Source: Peteryoungia rhizophila (GTDB lineage: Bacteria; Pseudomonadota; Alphaproteobacteria; Rhizobiales; Rhizobiaceae). From it: DNA of 64,000 nucleotides. The translations under genes were made by a program, and so were the position numbers. Shown here one piece after another: positions 18,766 to 28,391 of this stretch. The notes under the pieces are model-generated. The model was not told the DNA's origin. It searched no databases and worked only from the letters and a program-made list of their open reading frames with translations. Position 1 is the stretch's first letter. Every line of letters starts with the position of its first letter. The stretch lies in the NCBI RefSeq assembly GCF_004912145.1, contig NZ_STGT01000003.1, positions 558,001 through 622,000 of the forward strand, written 5' to 3'.

Positions 18766-19812
18766 TCACGCTGCTTCGGGGCCGGCCGGAGACGGGTGCC
18801 GCGCGTGATATTTTTTCAAGTCGTTTTCGATCTTCTGCGTGAGACCGTTTCGGGCCATGTCATAGCCCACGTCCAGCGCCGCCGCAAAGCCTTCGGCGTC
18901 TGTGCCGCCATGGCTCTTGATGACGATGCCATTCAGGCCGAGGAAGACCCCGCCATTGACCTTGCGCGGATCCATCTTCTCGCGCAGGCGGTCGAAGGCG
19001 CCCTTGGCGAGGATGTAGCCGAGCTTCGCCATCCAGGTACGCGACATCGCAGCACGCAGATATTCGGCGATCTGCTTTGCCGTGCCCTCGGCAGTCTTCA
19101 AGGCAATATTGCCGGTGAAGCCTTCGGTCACCACGACATCGACGGTACCCTTGCCGAGGTCGTCACCTTCGACGAAACCGTAATAGTCGATCGTATCGAG
19201 ACCCGCTTCGCGGATCAGGCGTCCAGCTTCCTTGACCTCTTCCTGCCCCTTGATCTCTTCCACGCCGACATTGAGCAGGCCGACGGTCGGCTTTTCGATT
19301 TCGAACAGGGCGCGTGCCATGGCACCACCCATAACGGCGAAATCGAGCAATTGCTGGGCATCGGCACCGATACCGGCACCGACATCGAGCACGATGCTCT
19401 CGCCAGACAGCGTTGGCCAGATCGCGGCGATGGCCGGACGTTCGATGGTCGCCATGGTGCGCAGGCAGAACTTGGCCATGGCCATCAGCGCGCCGGTATT
19501 GCCGGCAGAAACGGCAACATCCGCCTGACCCATCTTCACGGCCTCGATGGAGCGCCACATGCTGGAGACATAGCGGCCACGGCGCAGCGCCTGGCTCGGC
19601 TTTTCGTCCATGGTGACGGAAATTTCGCAGTGATGGAAAGTCGACTTTTCCTTGAGCTTCGGAAACTGTGCAAGGATCGGCAGGCAGCGTTCCTGCTGGC
19701 CGTAGAGGAGGAAGGTCGCATCGGGATGACGCTCGAGCGCCTTGGCGGCTCCAGGGATGACCACTTCGGGACCGAAGTCGCCCCCCATGACGTCGACAGA
19801 AATTCTGATCAC
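18766..19812 (-). CDS. plsX: Phosphate acyltransferase PlsX
   Basis: A 348-residue peripheral membrane enzyme that makes acyl-phosphate from acyl-ACP for phospholipid synthesis. The N-terminus [19 protein letters not shown] and the internal [16 protein letters not shown] and [17 protein letters not shown] are diagnostic. The start is GTG at 19812, in line with homologues that begin [12 protein letters not shown]. Its partners in the operon are the DUF177 protein upstream and fabH downstream. Confidence 0.97.
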   Translation of the reverse strand: MIRISVDVMGGDFGPEVVIPGAAKALERHPDATFLLYGQQERCLPILAQFPKLKEKSTFHHCEISVTMDEKPSQALRRGRYVSSMWRSIEAVKMGQADVAVSAGNTGALMAMAKFCLRTMATIERPAIAAIWPTLSGESIVLDVGAGIGADAQQLLDFAVMGGAMARALFEIEKPTVGLLNVGVEEIKGQEEVKEAGRLIREAGLDTIDYYGFVEGDDLGKGTVDVVVTEGFTGNIALKTAEGTAKQIAEYLRAAMSRTWMAKLGYILAKGAFDRLREKMDPRKVNGGVFLGLNGIVIKSHGGTDAEGFAAALDVGYDMARNGLTQKIENDLKKYHARHPSPAGPEAA

Positions 19813-19913
19813 TTAGACCTGACCCTTCTTCATCGCTGGCCAGCGATATTTTCGGCCAAAATACCGCTTTTCCTTCGGCACACAACCCACCCGCAGGTGC
19901 AGATGGGGGATGA

Positions 19914-20474
19914 TCAATCCTTTTTCCAGTCCTTCAGGACCGCAAACGGCGACGGCTTCTTTTCCTCTTCGGCCTTGCTCTCGATGTGCCCGGAGAAGGC
20001 CACGCCCTCCTTCTTCGGGTAGGGATCGATGTCGAGGGCGGCGAATTCTGCGACCAATGCGCCGGCGTCGATCGTATCGCCGGTGAACTGTTCGGGAAGG
20101 TCGGGACCCTCGGGATCGAGAACCATCTCACCGGCACCGTCGAGCACGATGCGGGCGAGCTTGGAGCCCTCAGGCACGAAGATCTGGTCGATTTCCTGGT
20201 CGATATGCGAAATGACCGGCTCCAGCGTCACGACGCAGGCCTGCACCAATTCACCGGACACACGCCCCGTGATCCGGACGCCGTCCTTTTTCCAGCGAGC
20301 GATCTGCAGATCCGCAGAGAGCTTGTTGACGGCTTCCACCCGCCAGAGGTCGGCAAGGCCCGCGCGCTCACGCTCGTCGGCCTCCACACGCACCCGCACT
20401 GGATTGGCCGAGATGTGGCCGACCTTCACCAGATAGCGGAACTCGCGCGGGTCGTTCGTATTGCTGCTTGTCAT
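19914..20474 (-). CDS. DUF177 (YceD-like) protein
   Basis: A 186-residue protein of the YceD/DUF177 family, which in bacteria and chloroplasts is linked to 23S rRNA accumulation. It contains ADLQIARWKKDGVRITGRVS, the CVVTLEPV segment with a single conserved cysteine, FVPEG and DPEGPDLPEQF. Usually rpmF (L32) follows in this operon; here the next gene is plsX after 101 bases and rpmF is absent from the window. It lies 63 bases downstream of the cytochrome bc1 chaperone gene. Confidence 0.88.
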   Translation of the reverse strand: MTSSNTNDPREFRYLVKVGHISANPVRVRVEADERERAGLADLWRVEAVNKLSADLQIARWKKDGVRITGRVSGELVQACVVTLEPVISHIDQEIDQIFVPEGSKLARIVLDGAGEMVLDPEGPDLPEQFTGDTIDAGALVAEFAALDIDPYPKKEGVAFSGHIESKAEEEKKPSPFAVLKDWKKD

Positions 20475-20537
20475 GTTCCTTGTCCTCGTTCTGCCGTCCG
20501 GCCCGAAGCGTCCGCACCCGAAGGCGCAGGACGCCGT

Positions 20538-21077
20538 TCAGGCGCCGGGGACGGCGATGCGGGCCATGCCCGTCTCTATCTCGTTCTCATCCAGGGTCGC
20601 CAGCGCCTGCTCGGCATCGAACATCCAGTCGGCGAGCGTCAGCATGGACGGCGCCGTCTCTCCCTCTTCAGGATGGATGTTGCGCTTGAGTGCGGCTTCG
20701 AGCGCCTCTCGGTCGTTGCGATCCAGCGCGCCGGCATAGGATTCCAGACGGCCGTAATACATGCCGGCGAGCTTCTTCATGCGCTTGGGCACGCCCGGGT
20801 CGCCGACGCCCAGTTCGCGGATCGAATGATCGACGTCCTCGAAGAAGGCATCGATGATGTTCTGGGCGATCTCCTGGCCACTGCGGGGGGATTTTGCCGT
20901 GCGACGGAAATAAAGAATAAGCATGACCGTCAGCATCTCGAACCGACCGATCACAGTGTCCGGAACATGCATGTCGAGATAGAAGGCAGGTGTGCGAGCG
21001 GCCGCCGTCAGCGCACCATATTGGCGCTCGACGATCACCTGATTGTTTCTTTTCTGCCTGAAAAAGCCGAATACCAT
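20538..21077 (-). CDS. Ubiquinol-cytochrome c chaperone (CBP3/UQCC1-like)
   Basis: A 179-residue protein resembling the CBP3/UQCC1 family, which in mitochondria helps cytochrome b synthesis and bc1 complex assembly. Visible matches are the YGALTAAARTPAFYLDMHVPD segment (helix entrance), RFEMLTVMLILYFRR, and FFEDVDHSIRELGVGDPGVP with the DPGV-P motif, then MKKLAGMYYGRL. It is divergent from bamE and heads the DUF177-plsX-fabH-ihfA direction. Function is by homology only. Confidence 0.88.
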   Translation of the reverse strand: MVFGFFRQKRNNQVIVERQYGALTAAARTPAFYLDMHVPDTVIGRFEMLTVMLILYFRRTAKSPRSGQEIAQNIIDAFFEDVDHSIRELGVGDPGVPKRMKKLAGMYYGRLESYAGALDRNDREALEAALKRNIHPEEGETAPSMLTLADWMFDAEQALATLDENEIETGMARIAVPGA

Positions 21078-21332
21078 CCAATATCACCAAAAAGAGCCGA
21101 CCGAAGTGGTGAGCCCGGACGTGGTCGTGTTGCATGATTGCGAAAGCTGGTTTACCGAAGCAGGCGTGAATTGCAATGCCGAACTCCGGCCCGGATGCCG
21201 CATCTCGTGGCAGAATGACCGAGAAAACGGCAGCGCCTTCATTGCGGCAGCTTTCCCCGGAAAGGCCACAATGCTATGCGCAGAAGCGATCCGGCATTTA
21301 AAGTGCCATCGACAGTCATGGGAGACGTTTGC

Positions 21333-21821
21333 GTGGACATTCGGATATTCAAGTCGGACAGGAAGCTCCTGAGCGCGACCGCACTTGCTGTTGCCGTCAC
21401 ACTCGGCCTTTCCGCCTGCCAGACCTCCGAGGTCTTCCACAACGGCTATGTTGTCGACCAGGCGGCGCTCGATCTGGTTCCTGTCGGCTCGAGCCGCGAA
21501 CAGGTTCTGCTGTCGCTGGGCACGCCGTCGACCACGGCGACCTTCGACGGTGAGGTGTTCTACTACATCTCCCAGAAGCGCACCCGGACCGTCGCTTTCA
21601 TGAAGCAGCGCCTCGTCGACCAGCAGATCCTCGCGATCTACTTCGACAAGGACGGCGTCGTGGCGCAGCGCGCCAATTACACCCTGCAGGACGGCAAGGT
21701 GTTCGACACGATTTCCCGGACGACCCCGACCGGCGGTCGCGACCTCACCTTCCTGCAGCAGCTGCTCGCTGGCGGCGGTGGTGCGGCCAACAGCGTTCGC
21801 AACATTCTCGGCGGCCAGTAA
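21333..21821 (+). CDS. bamE: Outer-membrane protein assembly factor BamE (SmpA)
   Basis: A lipoprotein of 162 residues and part of the BAM complex that inserts beta-barrel proteins in the outer membrane. It has a signal ending LGLSAC (lipobox), then the SmpA/OmlA domain with GYVVDQAALDLVPVGSSREQV, LLSLGTPSTT and FYYISQKR. The C-terminus is extended by about 40 residues, as in other rhizobia. The GTG at 21333 is preferred: GGGAG lies eight bases upstream and the signal peptide then has normal length. In-frame ATGs at 21276 and 21318 would give an overlong N-terminus. Confidence 0.92.
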   Translation: MDIRIFKSDRKLLSATALAVAVTLGLSACQTSEVFHNGYVVDQAALDLVPVGSSREQVLLSLGTPSTTATFDGEVFYYISQKRTRTVAFMKQRLVDQQILAIYFDKDGVVAQRANYTLQDGKVFDTISRTTPTGGRDLTFLQQLLAGGGGAANSVRNILGGQ

Positions 21822-21870
21822 GGCCGCCTCCGCCCGGAGACGGTATCGTCCACCGGGTTCCAGACATGAG

Positions 21871-21908
21871 AAGACCGCGGAAGTCGCCTTCCGCGGTCTT
21901 TCTTTTTG
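21871..21908 (+). terminator. Intrinsic terminator between bamE and hppA
   Basis: A perfect 13-bp stem AAGACCGCGGAAG / CTTCCGCGGTCTT with a TCGC loop is followed on the plus strand by TCTTTTTG. It ends bamE and, being a long stem between convergent genes, may also block transcription from hppA. Confidence 0.9.
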
Positions 21909-21917
21909 TTTGCAGTC

Positions 21918-24056
21918 TCAGCCAGCCAGGACGGCGAGCAGCAGGAGCGCCACGATGTTGGTGATCTTGATCGCGGGGTTCACAGCAGGTCCCGCCGTAT
22001 CCTTGTAAGGATCGCCGACGGTGTCACCGGTGACGGAGGCCTTGTGGGCGTCCGAACCCTTCAGATGCTTGACGCCGTCCTTGTCGATGAAGCCATCCTC
22101 GAAGCTCTTCTTGGCATTGTCCCATGCGCCACCGCCTGATGTCATCGAGATCGCGACGAAGAGGCCGTTGACGATGACACCGAGCAGAGATGCACCGAGG
22201 GCCGCAAAGGCTGACGCCTTGGAGCCGGAGATCAGGAGCACGCCGAAATAGACGACGAGCGGAGCCAGAACCGGCAGCAGCGAGGGGATGATCATTTCCT
22301 TGATCGCGGCGCGGGTCAGGATGTCCACGGCCCGGCCGTAATCAGGCTTTTCGGTCCCCTGCATGATGCCCGGCTTTTCGCGGAACTGCCGACGCACTTC
22401 CTCGACGATGGAACCGGCCGCACGGCCGACGGCCGTCATGGCGATGCCGCCGAAGAGGTAGGGGATCAGGCCACCGAAGATCAAACCGGCGACGACGTAG
22501 GGGTTGGAAAGATCGAAGGAGATCGGCCCCATGTCGGCGAAGTAAGGATATTGGGCACTGTTCGCCGCGAAGTAGGCCAGGTCGTTCGAATAGGCAGCGA
22601 ACAGAACGAGGGCGCCGAGACCGGCAGATCCGATCGCATAGCCCTTGGTGACTGCCTTGGTGGTGTTGCCGACGGCGTCGAGCGCATCTGTGGACTTGCG
22701 CACTTCCGGCGGCAGGTGGGCCATTTCGGCGATGCCACCGGCATTGTCCGTGACTGGACCGAAGGCGTCGAGGGCGACGATCATGCCGGCCAAGCCGAGC
22801 ATGGTGGTGACGGCGATCGCCGTACCGAAGAGGCCGGCGAGCTGGTAGGTCGAGATGATGCCGCCGACGATGACGATGGCCGGAAGGGCCGTCGATTCCA
22901 GCGAGACGGCAAGGCCCTGGATGACGTTGGTGCCGTGACCGGTCACCGAGGCCTGGGCGATCGAGTTGACCGGGCGCTTGTTGGTGCCTGTGTAGTATTC
23001 GGTGATCACGACGATCAGGGCCGTCACGACAAGACCGAGAATACCGCAGAGGAACAGGTTCATCCCGGTGATGTCCATTCCAGCCACGGTGCCGATCGAG
23101 CCCCAGCCGATGGTGAGCGAGGTTGCCAGCGCGAGACCGCCGACCGACAGGAGGCCGGTCACGATGAGACCCTTGTAGAGCGCCCCCATGATCGAGCCGC
23201 TGGTGCCGAGCTTGACGAAGAATGTGCCGATGATCGAGGTAATGATGCAGGCGCCGCAGATCGCGAGCGGATAGATCATGGTGATGTCGAGCACGGCCGA
23301 GCCGGCGAAGAAAATCGCGGCCAGAACCATGGTGGCGACAACCGAGACGGCATAAGTCTCGAAGAGGTCGGCTGCCATGCCGGCGCAGTCGCCCACGTTG
23401 TCGCCGACATTGTCGGCGATGGTGGCCGGGTTGCGCGGATCGTCTTCCGGGATACCGGCTTCCACCTTGCCGACGAGGTCCCCACCGACGTCGGCGCCCT
23501 TGGTGAAGATGCCGCCACCGAGACGGGCGAAGATCGAGATCAGCGAGGCGCCGAAGCCGAGCGCCACGAGCGCGTCGATGACGTCGCGCGAGCCGCTTTC
23601 ATGACCGAGGATCGCGGTCAGGATGTAGAAGTAGATGGAGACGCCGAGAAGCGCGAGGCCCGCGACCAGCATGCCGGTGATGGCACCGGACTTGAAGGCG
23701 ATATCGAGGCCTGCAGCGAGGCTGTGGGAGGCCGCCTGGGCCGTGCGCACGTTGGCGCGGACCGAGACATGCATGCCGATGAAGCCTGCTGCACCCGAGA
23801 GCACTGCACCGATCAGGAAGCCGATCGCGGCCGTGCCGGAGAGAAGAAACCATGTGGCGACGAAAACGACGGCGCCGACGATCGCGATGGTCAGATATTG
23901 CCGAGTGAGGTAAGCCTGCGCACCCTCGCGAATATAACCTGCAATTTCCTGCATTCGGGCATTGCCCTGGTCCGCTGCGAGGACCGAGCGCGTCGCCCAG
24001 ACCGCGTAGACCACGGACAGAAGCCCGCATAATATTACGCCTAGAAGAACCGTCAT
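21918..24056 (-). CDS. hppA: Membrane-bound H+-translocating pyrophosphatase
   Basis: A 712-residue membrane pump with about 16 membrane segments that uses pyrophosphate hydrolysis to move protons; in rhizobia and Agrobacterium it sits in the inner membrane or acidocalcisomes. The substrate site is visible as [31 protein letters not shown] near residue 215 and the late [18 protein letters not shown]. The position that decides potassium dependence reads GNTTKA (lysine rather than alanine), which marks the K+-independent class. The ATG at 24056 gives the normal N-terminus [13 protein letters not shown]. Confidence 0.97.
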   Translation of the reverse strand: MTVLLGVILCGLLSVVYAVWATRSVLAADQGNARMQEIAGYIREGAQAYLTRQYLTIAIVGAVVFVATWFLLSGTAAIGFLIGAVLSGAAGFIGMHVSVRANVRTAQAASHSLAAGLDIAFKSGAITGMLVAGLALLGVSIYFYILTAILGHESGSRDVIDALVALGFGASLISIFARLGGGIFTKGADVGGDLVGKVEAGIPEDDPRNPATIADNVGDNVGDCAGMAADLFETYAVSVVATMVLAAIFFAGSAVLDITMIYPLAICGACIITSIIGTFFVKLGTSGSIMGALYKGLIVTGLLSVGGLALATSLTIGWGSIGTVAGMDITGMNLFLCGILGLVVTALIVVITEYYTGTNKRPVNSIAQASVTGHGTNVIQGLAVSLESTALPAIVIVGGIISTYQLAGLFGTAIAVTTMLGLAGMIVALDAFGPVTDNAGGIAEMAHLPPEVRKSTDALDAVGNTTKAVTKGYAIGSAGLGALVLFAAYSNDLAYFAANSAQYPYFADMGPISFDLSNPYVVAGLIFGGLIPYLFGGIAMTAVGRAAGSIVEEVRRQFREKPGIMQGTEKPDYGRAVDILTRAAIKEMIIPSLLPVLAPLVVYFGVLLISGSKASAFAALGASLLGVIVNGLFVAISMTSGGGAWDNAKKSFEDGFIDKDGVKHLKGSDAHKASVTGDTVGDPYKDTAGPAVNPAIKITNIVALLLLAVLAG

Positions 24057-24210
24057 TCGCAATACCCTCCCGTATTGCCCGCGCCTCACTCATCGCGGGC
24101 CGTGACTCGCAGACTCAGGCCCCCTCCTCTGAGACCTCGTCAACGCGAGGCGAGATTGCGTCGCGCTTTTCACGGCGTCAAGTACGGATATTTCGCGGTG
24201 TAGAGGGAAC

Positions 24211-25437
24211 TTAGGCGGTTTTTCGGGCGGCTGCGCGGAGCTGGAGAAGGACGAGGATCAGGCAGAGGATCGTCACCGGCCAGATGACCAGGTTCATCAC
24301 GGACCAACCGAAGGCGGTGAAGATCTTGCCGGAAGAAAAGGACGACAACGCCACAGTCGAAAACAGGAGGATGTCGTGGAAGCCCTGCACCTTGTCGGCC
24401 TCAGCCGGGCGGTAGCTCGACGCAACGATCGCGGTCGCACCGATGAATCCGAAATTCCAGCCGATGCCGAGCAGCACGAGCGCACCCCAGAAATTCCAGA
24501 GCGCAATGCCCCAATGGGCAACCACCGCGCAGGACATCAGGATCAGCAGGCCGGCGGCGACGACCTTCTCGGCGCCGAAGCGCGTGATCAGAACGCCGGT
24601 GAAGAAGCTCGGCGCGAACATGGCGATGACGTGCCACTGGATGCCGAGGGTCGCGAGTTCCGAGGAAAAGCCGCAGCCGATGACCATGGCGAGCGGGGCA
24701 CCCGTCATCATGAAGGTCATGAGGGCGTAGGAGCTGATGCCGCAGATCATGCCGGTCATGAAGCGCTGGGTCATGACGATTTCACTGAGAGGCCTCGTCG
24801 GCCCGGTGGCTTCCGCCTTCTTGTCGGCCATGGTCGGCAGTTTCAGGAAGAAGAGGACGGCGATTGCGCAGAGAAGCAGCGGCACCATGCCGAGAAAGGC
24901 GCCGGCAAAGGTGACGGGTGCCAGTGCGTCTTTCAGCCAGATCGCGATCTGGGGCCCGACGATCGCCGAGATGATGCCGGCGGCGAGGATCCAGGAGATG
25001 GCCTTGCCCTTGTAGAAACTCGGTGAAGCATCGGCGGCGGCAAAGCGGATCTTTTGGGTGAAGCCGCCGGATATGCCCATCAGCATCAGCGAGAAGGCGA
25101 AAAGCCAGAAGTTGGACTGGATGAGGGCGAAGGCGGCAAGCGCGCTACCGAGGGCGCCCATGAGCGCGCCGACCATGAAGCTTTCGCGGCGGCCGAGAAC
25201 CCGTGAGGCCGCAGCCACGACGATAGCGCCCACGGCTACGCCGACGTTGAAGCCGGTCAGAGGCGCCGTCGCGAGCGACTTGTCGGCACCGAGCATCTGA
25301 AAGCCGGCAAGGCCGCCGACGGCAAAGGCGAGAGGCGGCGCGGAGCCCAGGATCGCCTGGGCAACCGCGAGCAGACCGACGTTGCGCCGGGCGGTCGTGA
25401 GTTGTCCGTCCAGCCCTGCCCCAGTCGTCCCGTCCAT
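24211..25437 (-). CDS. MFS transporter of unknown substrate
   Basis: A 408-residue carrier with about twelve membrane segments. The first loop after segment 2 has SRVLGRRESFMVGALMG, a loose version of the MFS A motif. It starts ten bases after the nusB stop with AGGAATAGGCAG in front of the ATG at 25437, so it is co-transcribed with ribH-nusB. Because riboflavin carriers of the MFS type exist in Rhizobiales (RfnT), a flavin role is conceivable, but nothing in the sequence shows it and no riboswitch precedes it. Confidence 0.82.
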   Translation of the reverse strand: MDGTTGAGLDGQLTTARRNVGLLAVAQAILGSAPPLAFAVGGLAGFQMLGADKSLATAPLTGFNVGVAVGAIVVAAASRVLGRRESFMVGALMGALGSALAAFALIQSNFWLFAFSLMLMGISGGFTQKIRFAAADASPSFYKGKAISWILAAGIISAIVGPQIAIWLKDALAPVTFAGAFLGMVPLLLCAIAVLFFLKLPTMADKKAEATGPTRPLSEIVMTQRFMTGMICGISSYALMTFMMTGAPLAMVIGCGFSSELATLGIQWHVIAMFAPSFFTGVLITRFGAEKVVAAGLLILMSCAVVAHWGIALWNFWGALVLLGIGWNFGFIGATAIVASSYRPAEADKVQGFHDILLFSTVALSSFSSGKIFTAFGWSVMNLVIWPVTILCLILVLLQLRAAARKTA

Positions 25438-25447
25438 CTGCCTATTC

Positions 25448-25924
25448 CTATTTTTGCGCCGGGGCGCGAACCTGCTTTGCAATACGGTCGAGAACGGCGT
25501 TCACCAGCTTCGGTTCGTCATCGGGGAAGAAGGCCTGCGCGATCTCGACATATTCCGTTACGATGACGGCGATGGGCACATCCTTGCGCTCGATCAATTC
25601 GAAGGTGCCGGCGCGCAGAATTGCGCGCACCGTGCTGTCCATGCGCGACAGCGACCAGTCGTCCTGGAGCGCACCGCGGATCATCGGGTCGATCTTTGCC
25701 TGGTCGCGCACGACGCCAGCCACGATCGAGCGGAACCACGAGGCATCCGCCTTCAGATAGGTTTCGCCATCGACTTCCTGGCCGAGACGATGCGCTTCGT
25801 ATTCGGCCACGACTTCGAGCACACCTGACCCGGCGATATCCATCTGATACAGAGCCTGCACAGCGCCGAGGCGGGCTGCGCCACGCTGGTTTGCCGGCTT
25901 CACCTGCTTGTCTTCGCCCGTCAT
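25448..25924 (-). CDS. nusB: Transcription antitermination factor NusB
   Basis: A 158-residue RNA-binding protein that joins NusE (S10) on boxA in rRNA antitermination. Typical segments are [19 protein letters not shown] at the N-terminus, the central [19 protein letters not shown] and the C-terminal [21 protein letters not shown] with VNAVLD. The ATG at 25924 is taken; a GTG directly before it is also in frame. It abuts the ribH stop codon (TGA GTG ATG), a coupled ribH-nusB arrangement that is widespread. Confidence 0.96.
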   Translation of the reverse strand: MTGEDKQVKPANQRGAARLGAVQALYQMDIAGSGVLEVVAEYEAHRLGQEVDGETYLKADASWFRSIVAGVVRDQAKIDPMIRGALQDDWSLSRMDSTVRAILRAGTFELIERKDVPIAVIVTEYVEIAQAFFPDDEPKLVNAVLDRIAKQVRAPAQK

Positions 25925-25927
25925 CAC

Positions 25928-26386
25928 TCAGCCACCCAGTTTCTGCTTTAGTTCGATCATGGTCAGCGCAGCGCGGGCTGCAAAGCCGCCCTTGTCCTTG
26001 TCGCTGCGCTTGACACGCGCCCAGGCCTGCTCGTCGTTCTCGACGGTCATGATGCCGTTGCCGATGGCGAGCGATTCCGAGACGGCGAGGTCCATCAGCG
26101 CACGCGAGGATTCGTTGGCGACGATGTCGAAGTGATAGGTCTCGCCGCGAATGACCATGCCGAGTGCGACGAAGCCGTCGTAGTGAGTGCCTTCATCGTC
26201 CATTGCATCGAGCGCCATGGCGATTGCCGGCGGAATTTCGAGTGCGCCGGGAACGGTGATGAGGTCGAAGGTCGCGCCAGCCTCTTCGAGTGCGTGCTTG
26301 GCACCGTCCAGAAGGGCGTCAGACATGTCGTCGTAGAAGCGTGCCTCGACGATCAGCAAATGCGGCGAAGCCGTCTTGTTTCCCAT
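25928..26386 (-). CDS. ribH: 6,7-dimethyl-8-ribityllumazine synthase
   Basis: A 152-residue lumazine synthase that condenses the pyrimidine and dihydroxybutanone phosphate in the next-to-last step of riboflavin synthesis. [12 protein letters not shown] and [17 protein letters not shown] carry the substrate-binding and catalytic histidine residues. The C-terminal [16 protein letters not shown] is family-typical. The ATG at 26386 is chosen; upstream in-frame sequence shows no homology. The gene is separated from ribD by about 900 bases of other content rather than following ribE directly. Confidence 0.95.
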   Translation of the reverse strand: MGNKTASPHLLIVEARFYDDMSDALLDGAKHALEEAGATFDLITVPGALEIPPAIAMALDAMDDEGTHYDGFVALGMVIRGETYHFDIVANESSRALMDLAVSESLAIGNGIMTVENDEQAWARVKRSDKDKGGFAARAALTMIELKQKLGG

Positions 26387-26715
26387 GGGTCTGATCCGAT
26401 CTTGAAATTTGATTGCGGCCGCTGGCCGAACAGAAACGCGGTCAAACCACGCCATATCATGGAAGGCAAGTGTTTTTGCGTCACGGCGGGGATGCACCGG
26501 GCGGGCGCCTCGGCACAGCTCAGACACAGGGCTCGACGGGCCATTGTTCCATCCTCGCTAATATTGACGGAAATCGGGCTACTCACGTGACAAATGTTTA
26601 ATGAAAATCAGCCTCTTACGGTCTGGATGCTGCCACAAATCGATCCCACGTTCAGTCTTGCAAGCGAGCGACGGAATCCCCCGCCATCGCAAACATCCTC
26701 GAAAGGACTAGGACC
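26387..26715. other. Intergenic region upstream of ribH, no gene found
   Basis: This 329-base stretch between the divergent ribH and a secreted-protein gene was searched for a short gene and for an FMN riboswitch. None of the conserved FMN-element blocks is apparent and no supported reading frame was found. It must hold the ribH promoter (minus strand) and the promoter of the gene at 26716. Confidence 0.5.
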
Positions 26716-27078
26716 ATGAATCGCTTTGCATCCATCCTCAGCGCCACCGCACTCTCCGCTGTCGCCTTCGGTGCCGAAAGCTATGCCGCCATGCCGGCCG
26801 CTGGCGGCATGCCCGACAGCAAGATCGAAAGCACGATCCAGACAATGTCTCCCAAGGACTTCAATGTCGTGCGAATGGATTCGCTGAAAACCCATGACGC
26901 GGCCAATGAACGCTTCGGTAGCCTTGCTCCCACCTCCCAGGAAGCACGGCTGGTCCAGGCCTCTGTCATCGCAAATCGCCCACTCGCCCAAAAGCTGGAA
27001 GCCCAACATGTCGAGCTGACGAATATCGTCGGCGCCGAACAGGCCGCGGATGGCGGCGTCACCTTCTACGTCCGCTGA
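26716..27078 (+). CDS. Small secreted protein of unknown function
   Basis: A 120-residue protein with a Sec signal peptide (about 1-25, MNRFASILSATALSAVAFG then a cleavage region ESYAA). The mature 95 residues include IESTIQTMSPKDFNVVRMDS and RLVQASVIANRPLAQKLEAQ and end with VTFYVR. No cysteines are seen. AAAGGACTAGGACC precedes the ATG and a strong terminator follows, so it is a single-gene unit inserted between ribH and ribD. No family recognised. Confidence 0.72.
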   Translation: MNRFASILSATALSAVAFGAESYAAMPAAGGMPDSKIESTIQTMSPKDFNVVRMDSLKTHDAANERFGSLAPTSQEARLVQASVIANRPLAQKLEAQHVELTNIVGAEQAADGGVTFYVR

Positions 27079-27106
27079 CGTTCAACTCTCCTCCCTGTCC
27101 CCACCT

Positions 27107-27134
27107 GCCCCGCGTCATTGGCGCGGGGCTTTTT
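27107..27134 (+). terminator. Intrinsic terminator after the secreted-protein gene
   Basis: GCCCCGCG and CGCGGGGC form an 8-bp stem with a 7-base loop, followed by TTTTTGC. It sits 28 bases after the stop at 27078. Confidence 0.9.
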
Positions 27135-27225
27135 GCTTGGGAACAATCAGACGCGATGATCCGTTTCTGAGCCACAGGGCGCGGAGGACCGGGCCCTACC
27201 AGACCACAGGCAACAGGAGGTCCCC

Positions 27226-27303
27226 ATGGGTCGCGGCATTCTTCTCTGGCTTCTCGGTATCCCGATTCCGCTGATCATTCTGATCATGCTTTTCTGGGGT
27301 TAA
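27226..27303 (+). CDS. 25-residue hydrophobic membrane peptide
   Basis: The ATG at 27226 has a perfect AGGAGG five bases upstream (CAGGAGGTCCCC). The 25-codon frame encodes an almost entirely hydrophobic peptide, with MGRGILLWLLGIPIPLIILI as its first 20 residues, that would span the membrane once. The strong ribosome-binding site and the arginine before the hydrophobic core argue for a real gene; similar tiny peptides with the GIPIP motif are familiar from alphaproteobacteria. Its stop overlaps the ribD stop by four bases on the other strand. Function unknown. Confidence 0.6.
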   Translation: MGRGILLWLLGIPIPLIILIMLFWG

Positions 27304-28388
27304 ATCCAGGCGGAGGCCGGCAGGCGATCGTAGATCTGCAGCCGGTCCTGCCCCAGAGTTCGCTCTTCGATGAGGGCGAACCCAGGCGGCATTTGTGAAA
27401 CGGTGATGGGCGAGGATATTCCGCCCTCCCCCACGACGATCTCACCGGAGTAAAGGTGGATCCGATCGACAAGGCCTCGCGACAGCAGATCTGTCGCCAC
27501 CCGCGCGCCGCCCTCGACCATCAGCGAAGAAATCCCGCGCCGCGCGAGCATGGACAAGAGTTCTTCGACACCCTCAAGCTCGACAATTTCTACGCCTGTT
27601 TCTGCCAGTGCTGCACGGTTCCCTTTGCTTCCGTGCGATACGGCGACGAGCACGGGCACGGCGCCCGCAGTGCGTGCGAGCTTGGAGGTTGCCGGCAACT
27701 CCGCCCTGCGGTCGAGCACGACGCGCAAGGGTGACGCCTCTTCCAGCCCCGGCAGCCTCACCGTCAATTCAGGATCATCCGCCAGTGCCGTACCGATGCC
27801 GACGAGGATCGCATCACTGGATGCCCGCAGCAGATGGACTTCCTTCCATGCCTCTGGACCAGTGATCGCCACCTGCCCGGCGCCCTTGCGTCCCAGCATG
27901 CCGTCGGCGGAAACAGCAAGTTTCAGGGTAACTTGCGGGCGTCCCTTCGTCTGGCGCGTGAGGTAGCCGGACATGGCACGCCGCGCATCCTTCTGCAGGA
28001 CGCCGATCGTCACCTCGATGTCGGCATCGGCGAGCATCTTGAGCCCCTGCCCCGAGACCCGTGGATCCGGATCCGCCACGGCGACGACGACGCGGGAAAT
28101 GCCGGCGGCAATGATGGTATTGGCACAGGGTGGTGTCTTGCCGTGATGCGAACAGGGTTCGAGGGTGACATAGGCAGTCGCTCCCCTGGCCTTGTCTCCG
28201 GCTTCGGCCAGCGCCTGTGGCTCGGCATGCGGGCGACCGCCCAGTGCCGTCACGCCCCGTCCGACGACCTGGCCGTCTTTCACGATCACGCAGCCAACTG
28301 AGGGATTGGGGCCGGTCCGGCCGACATGGATCTGGGAAAGCCCGATGGCCTCCCGCATGAAGCTCTCGTCCCGGGCAGTGATAGACAC
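27300..28388 (-). CDS. ribD: Bifunctional riboflavin deaminase/reductase RibD
   Basis: A 362-residue two-domain riboflavin-synthesis enzyme. Residues 1-145 are the zinc deaminase domain with HAEPQAL and PCSHHGKTPPCANTII (zinc histidine and cysteines, catalytic Glu). Residues 150-360 are the NADPH reductase domain with KLAVSADGMLGRKGAGQVAI, SDAILVGIGTALADDP and MVEGGARVA. It lies three bases downstream of nrdR, the usual nrdR-ribD coupling. In related genomes ribE (riboflavin synthase alpha) follows; here a 25-residue peptide gene lies antisense at its 3' end instead. Confidence 0.96.
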   Translation of the reverse strand: MSITARDESFMREAIGLSQIHVGRTGPNPSVGCVIVKDGQVVGRGVTALGGRPHAEPQALAEAGDKARGATAYVTLEPCSHHGKTPPCANTIIAAGISRVVVAVADPDPRVSGQGLKMLADADIEVTIGVLQKDARRAMSGYLTRQTKGRPQVTLKLAVSADGMLGRKGAGQVAITGPEAWKEVHLLRASSDAILVGIGTALADDPELTVRLPGLEEASPLRVVLDRRAELPATSKLARTAGAVPVLVAVSHGSKGNRAALAETGVEIVELEGVEELLSMLARRGISSLMVEGGARVATDLLSRGLVDRIHLYSGEIVVGEGGISSPITVSQMPPGFALIEERTLGQDRLQIYDRLPASAWI

Positions 28389-28391
28389 GCC

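Noticed and set aside
18628-20022. 464-codon plus-strand frame across fabH, plsX and the DUF177 gene
   Set aside because: Crosses three solid genes on the opposite strand and shows no protein-like features.
22551-24032. 493-codon plus-strand frame opposite hppA
   Set aside because: Composition is dominated by Asp, Arg, Gly and Glu as expected from antisense of membrane-protein codons; hppA on the other strand is certain.
26387-26715. Possible FMN riboswitch upstream of ribH
   Set aside because: Both strands were read for the conserved FMN-element blocks and none was seen; the region has no multi-helix pattern of that class.
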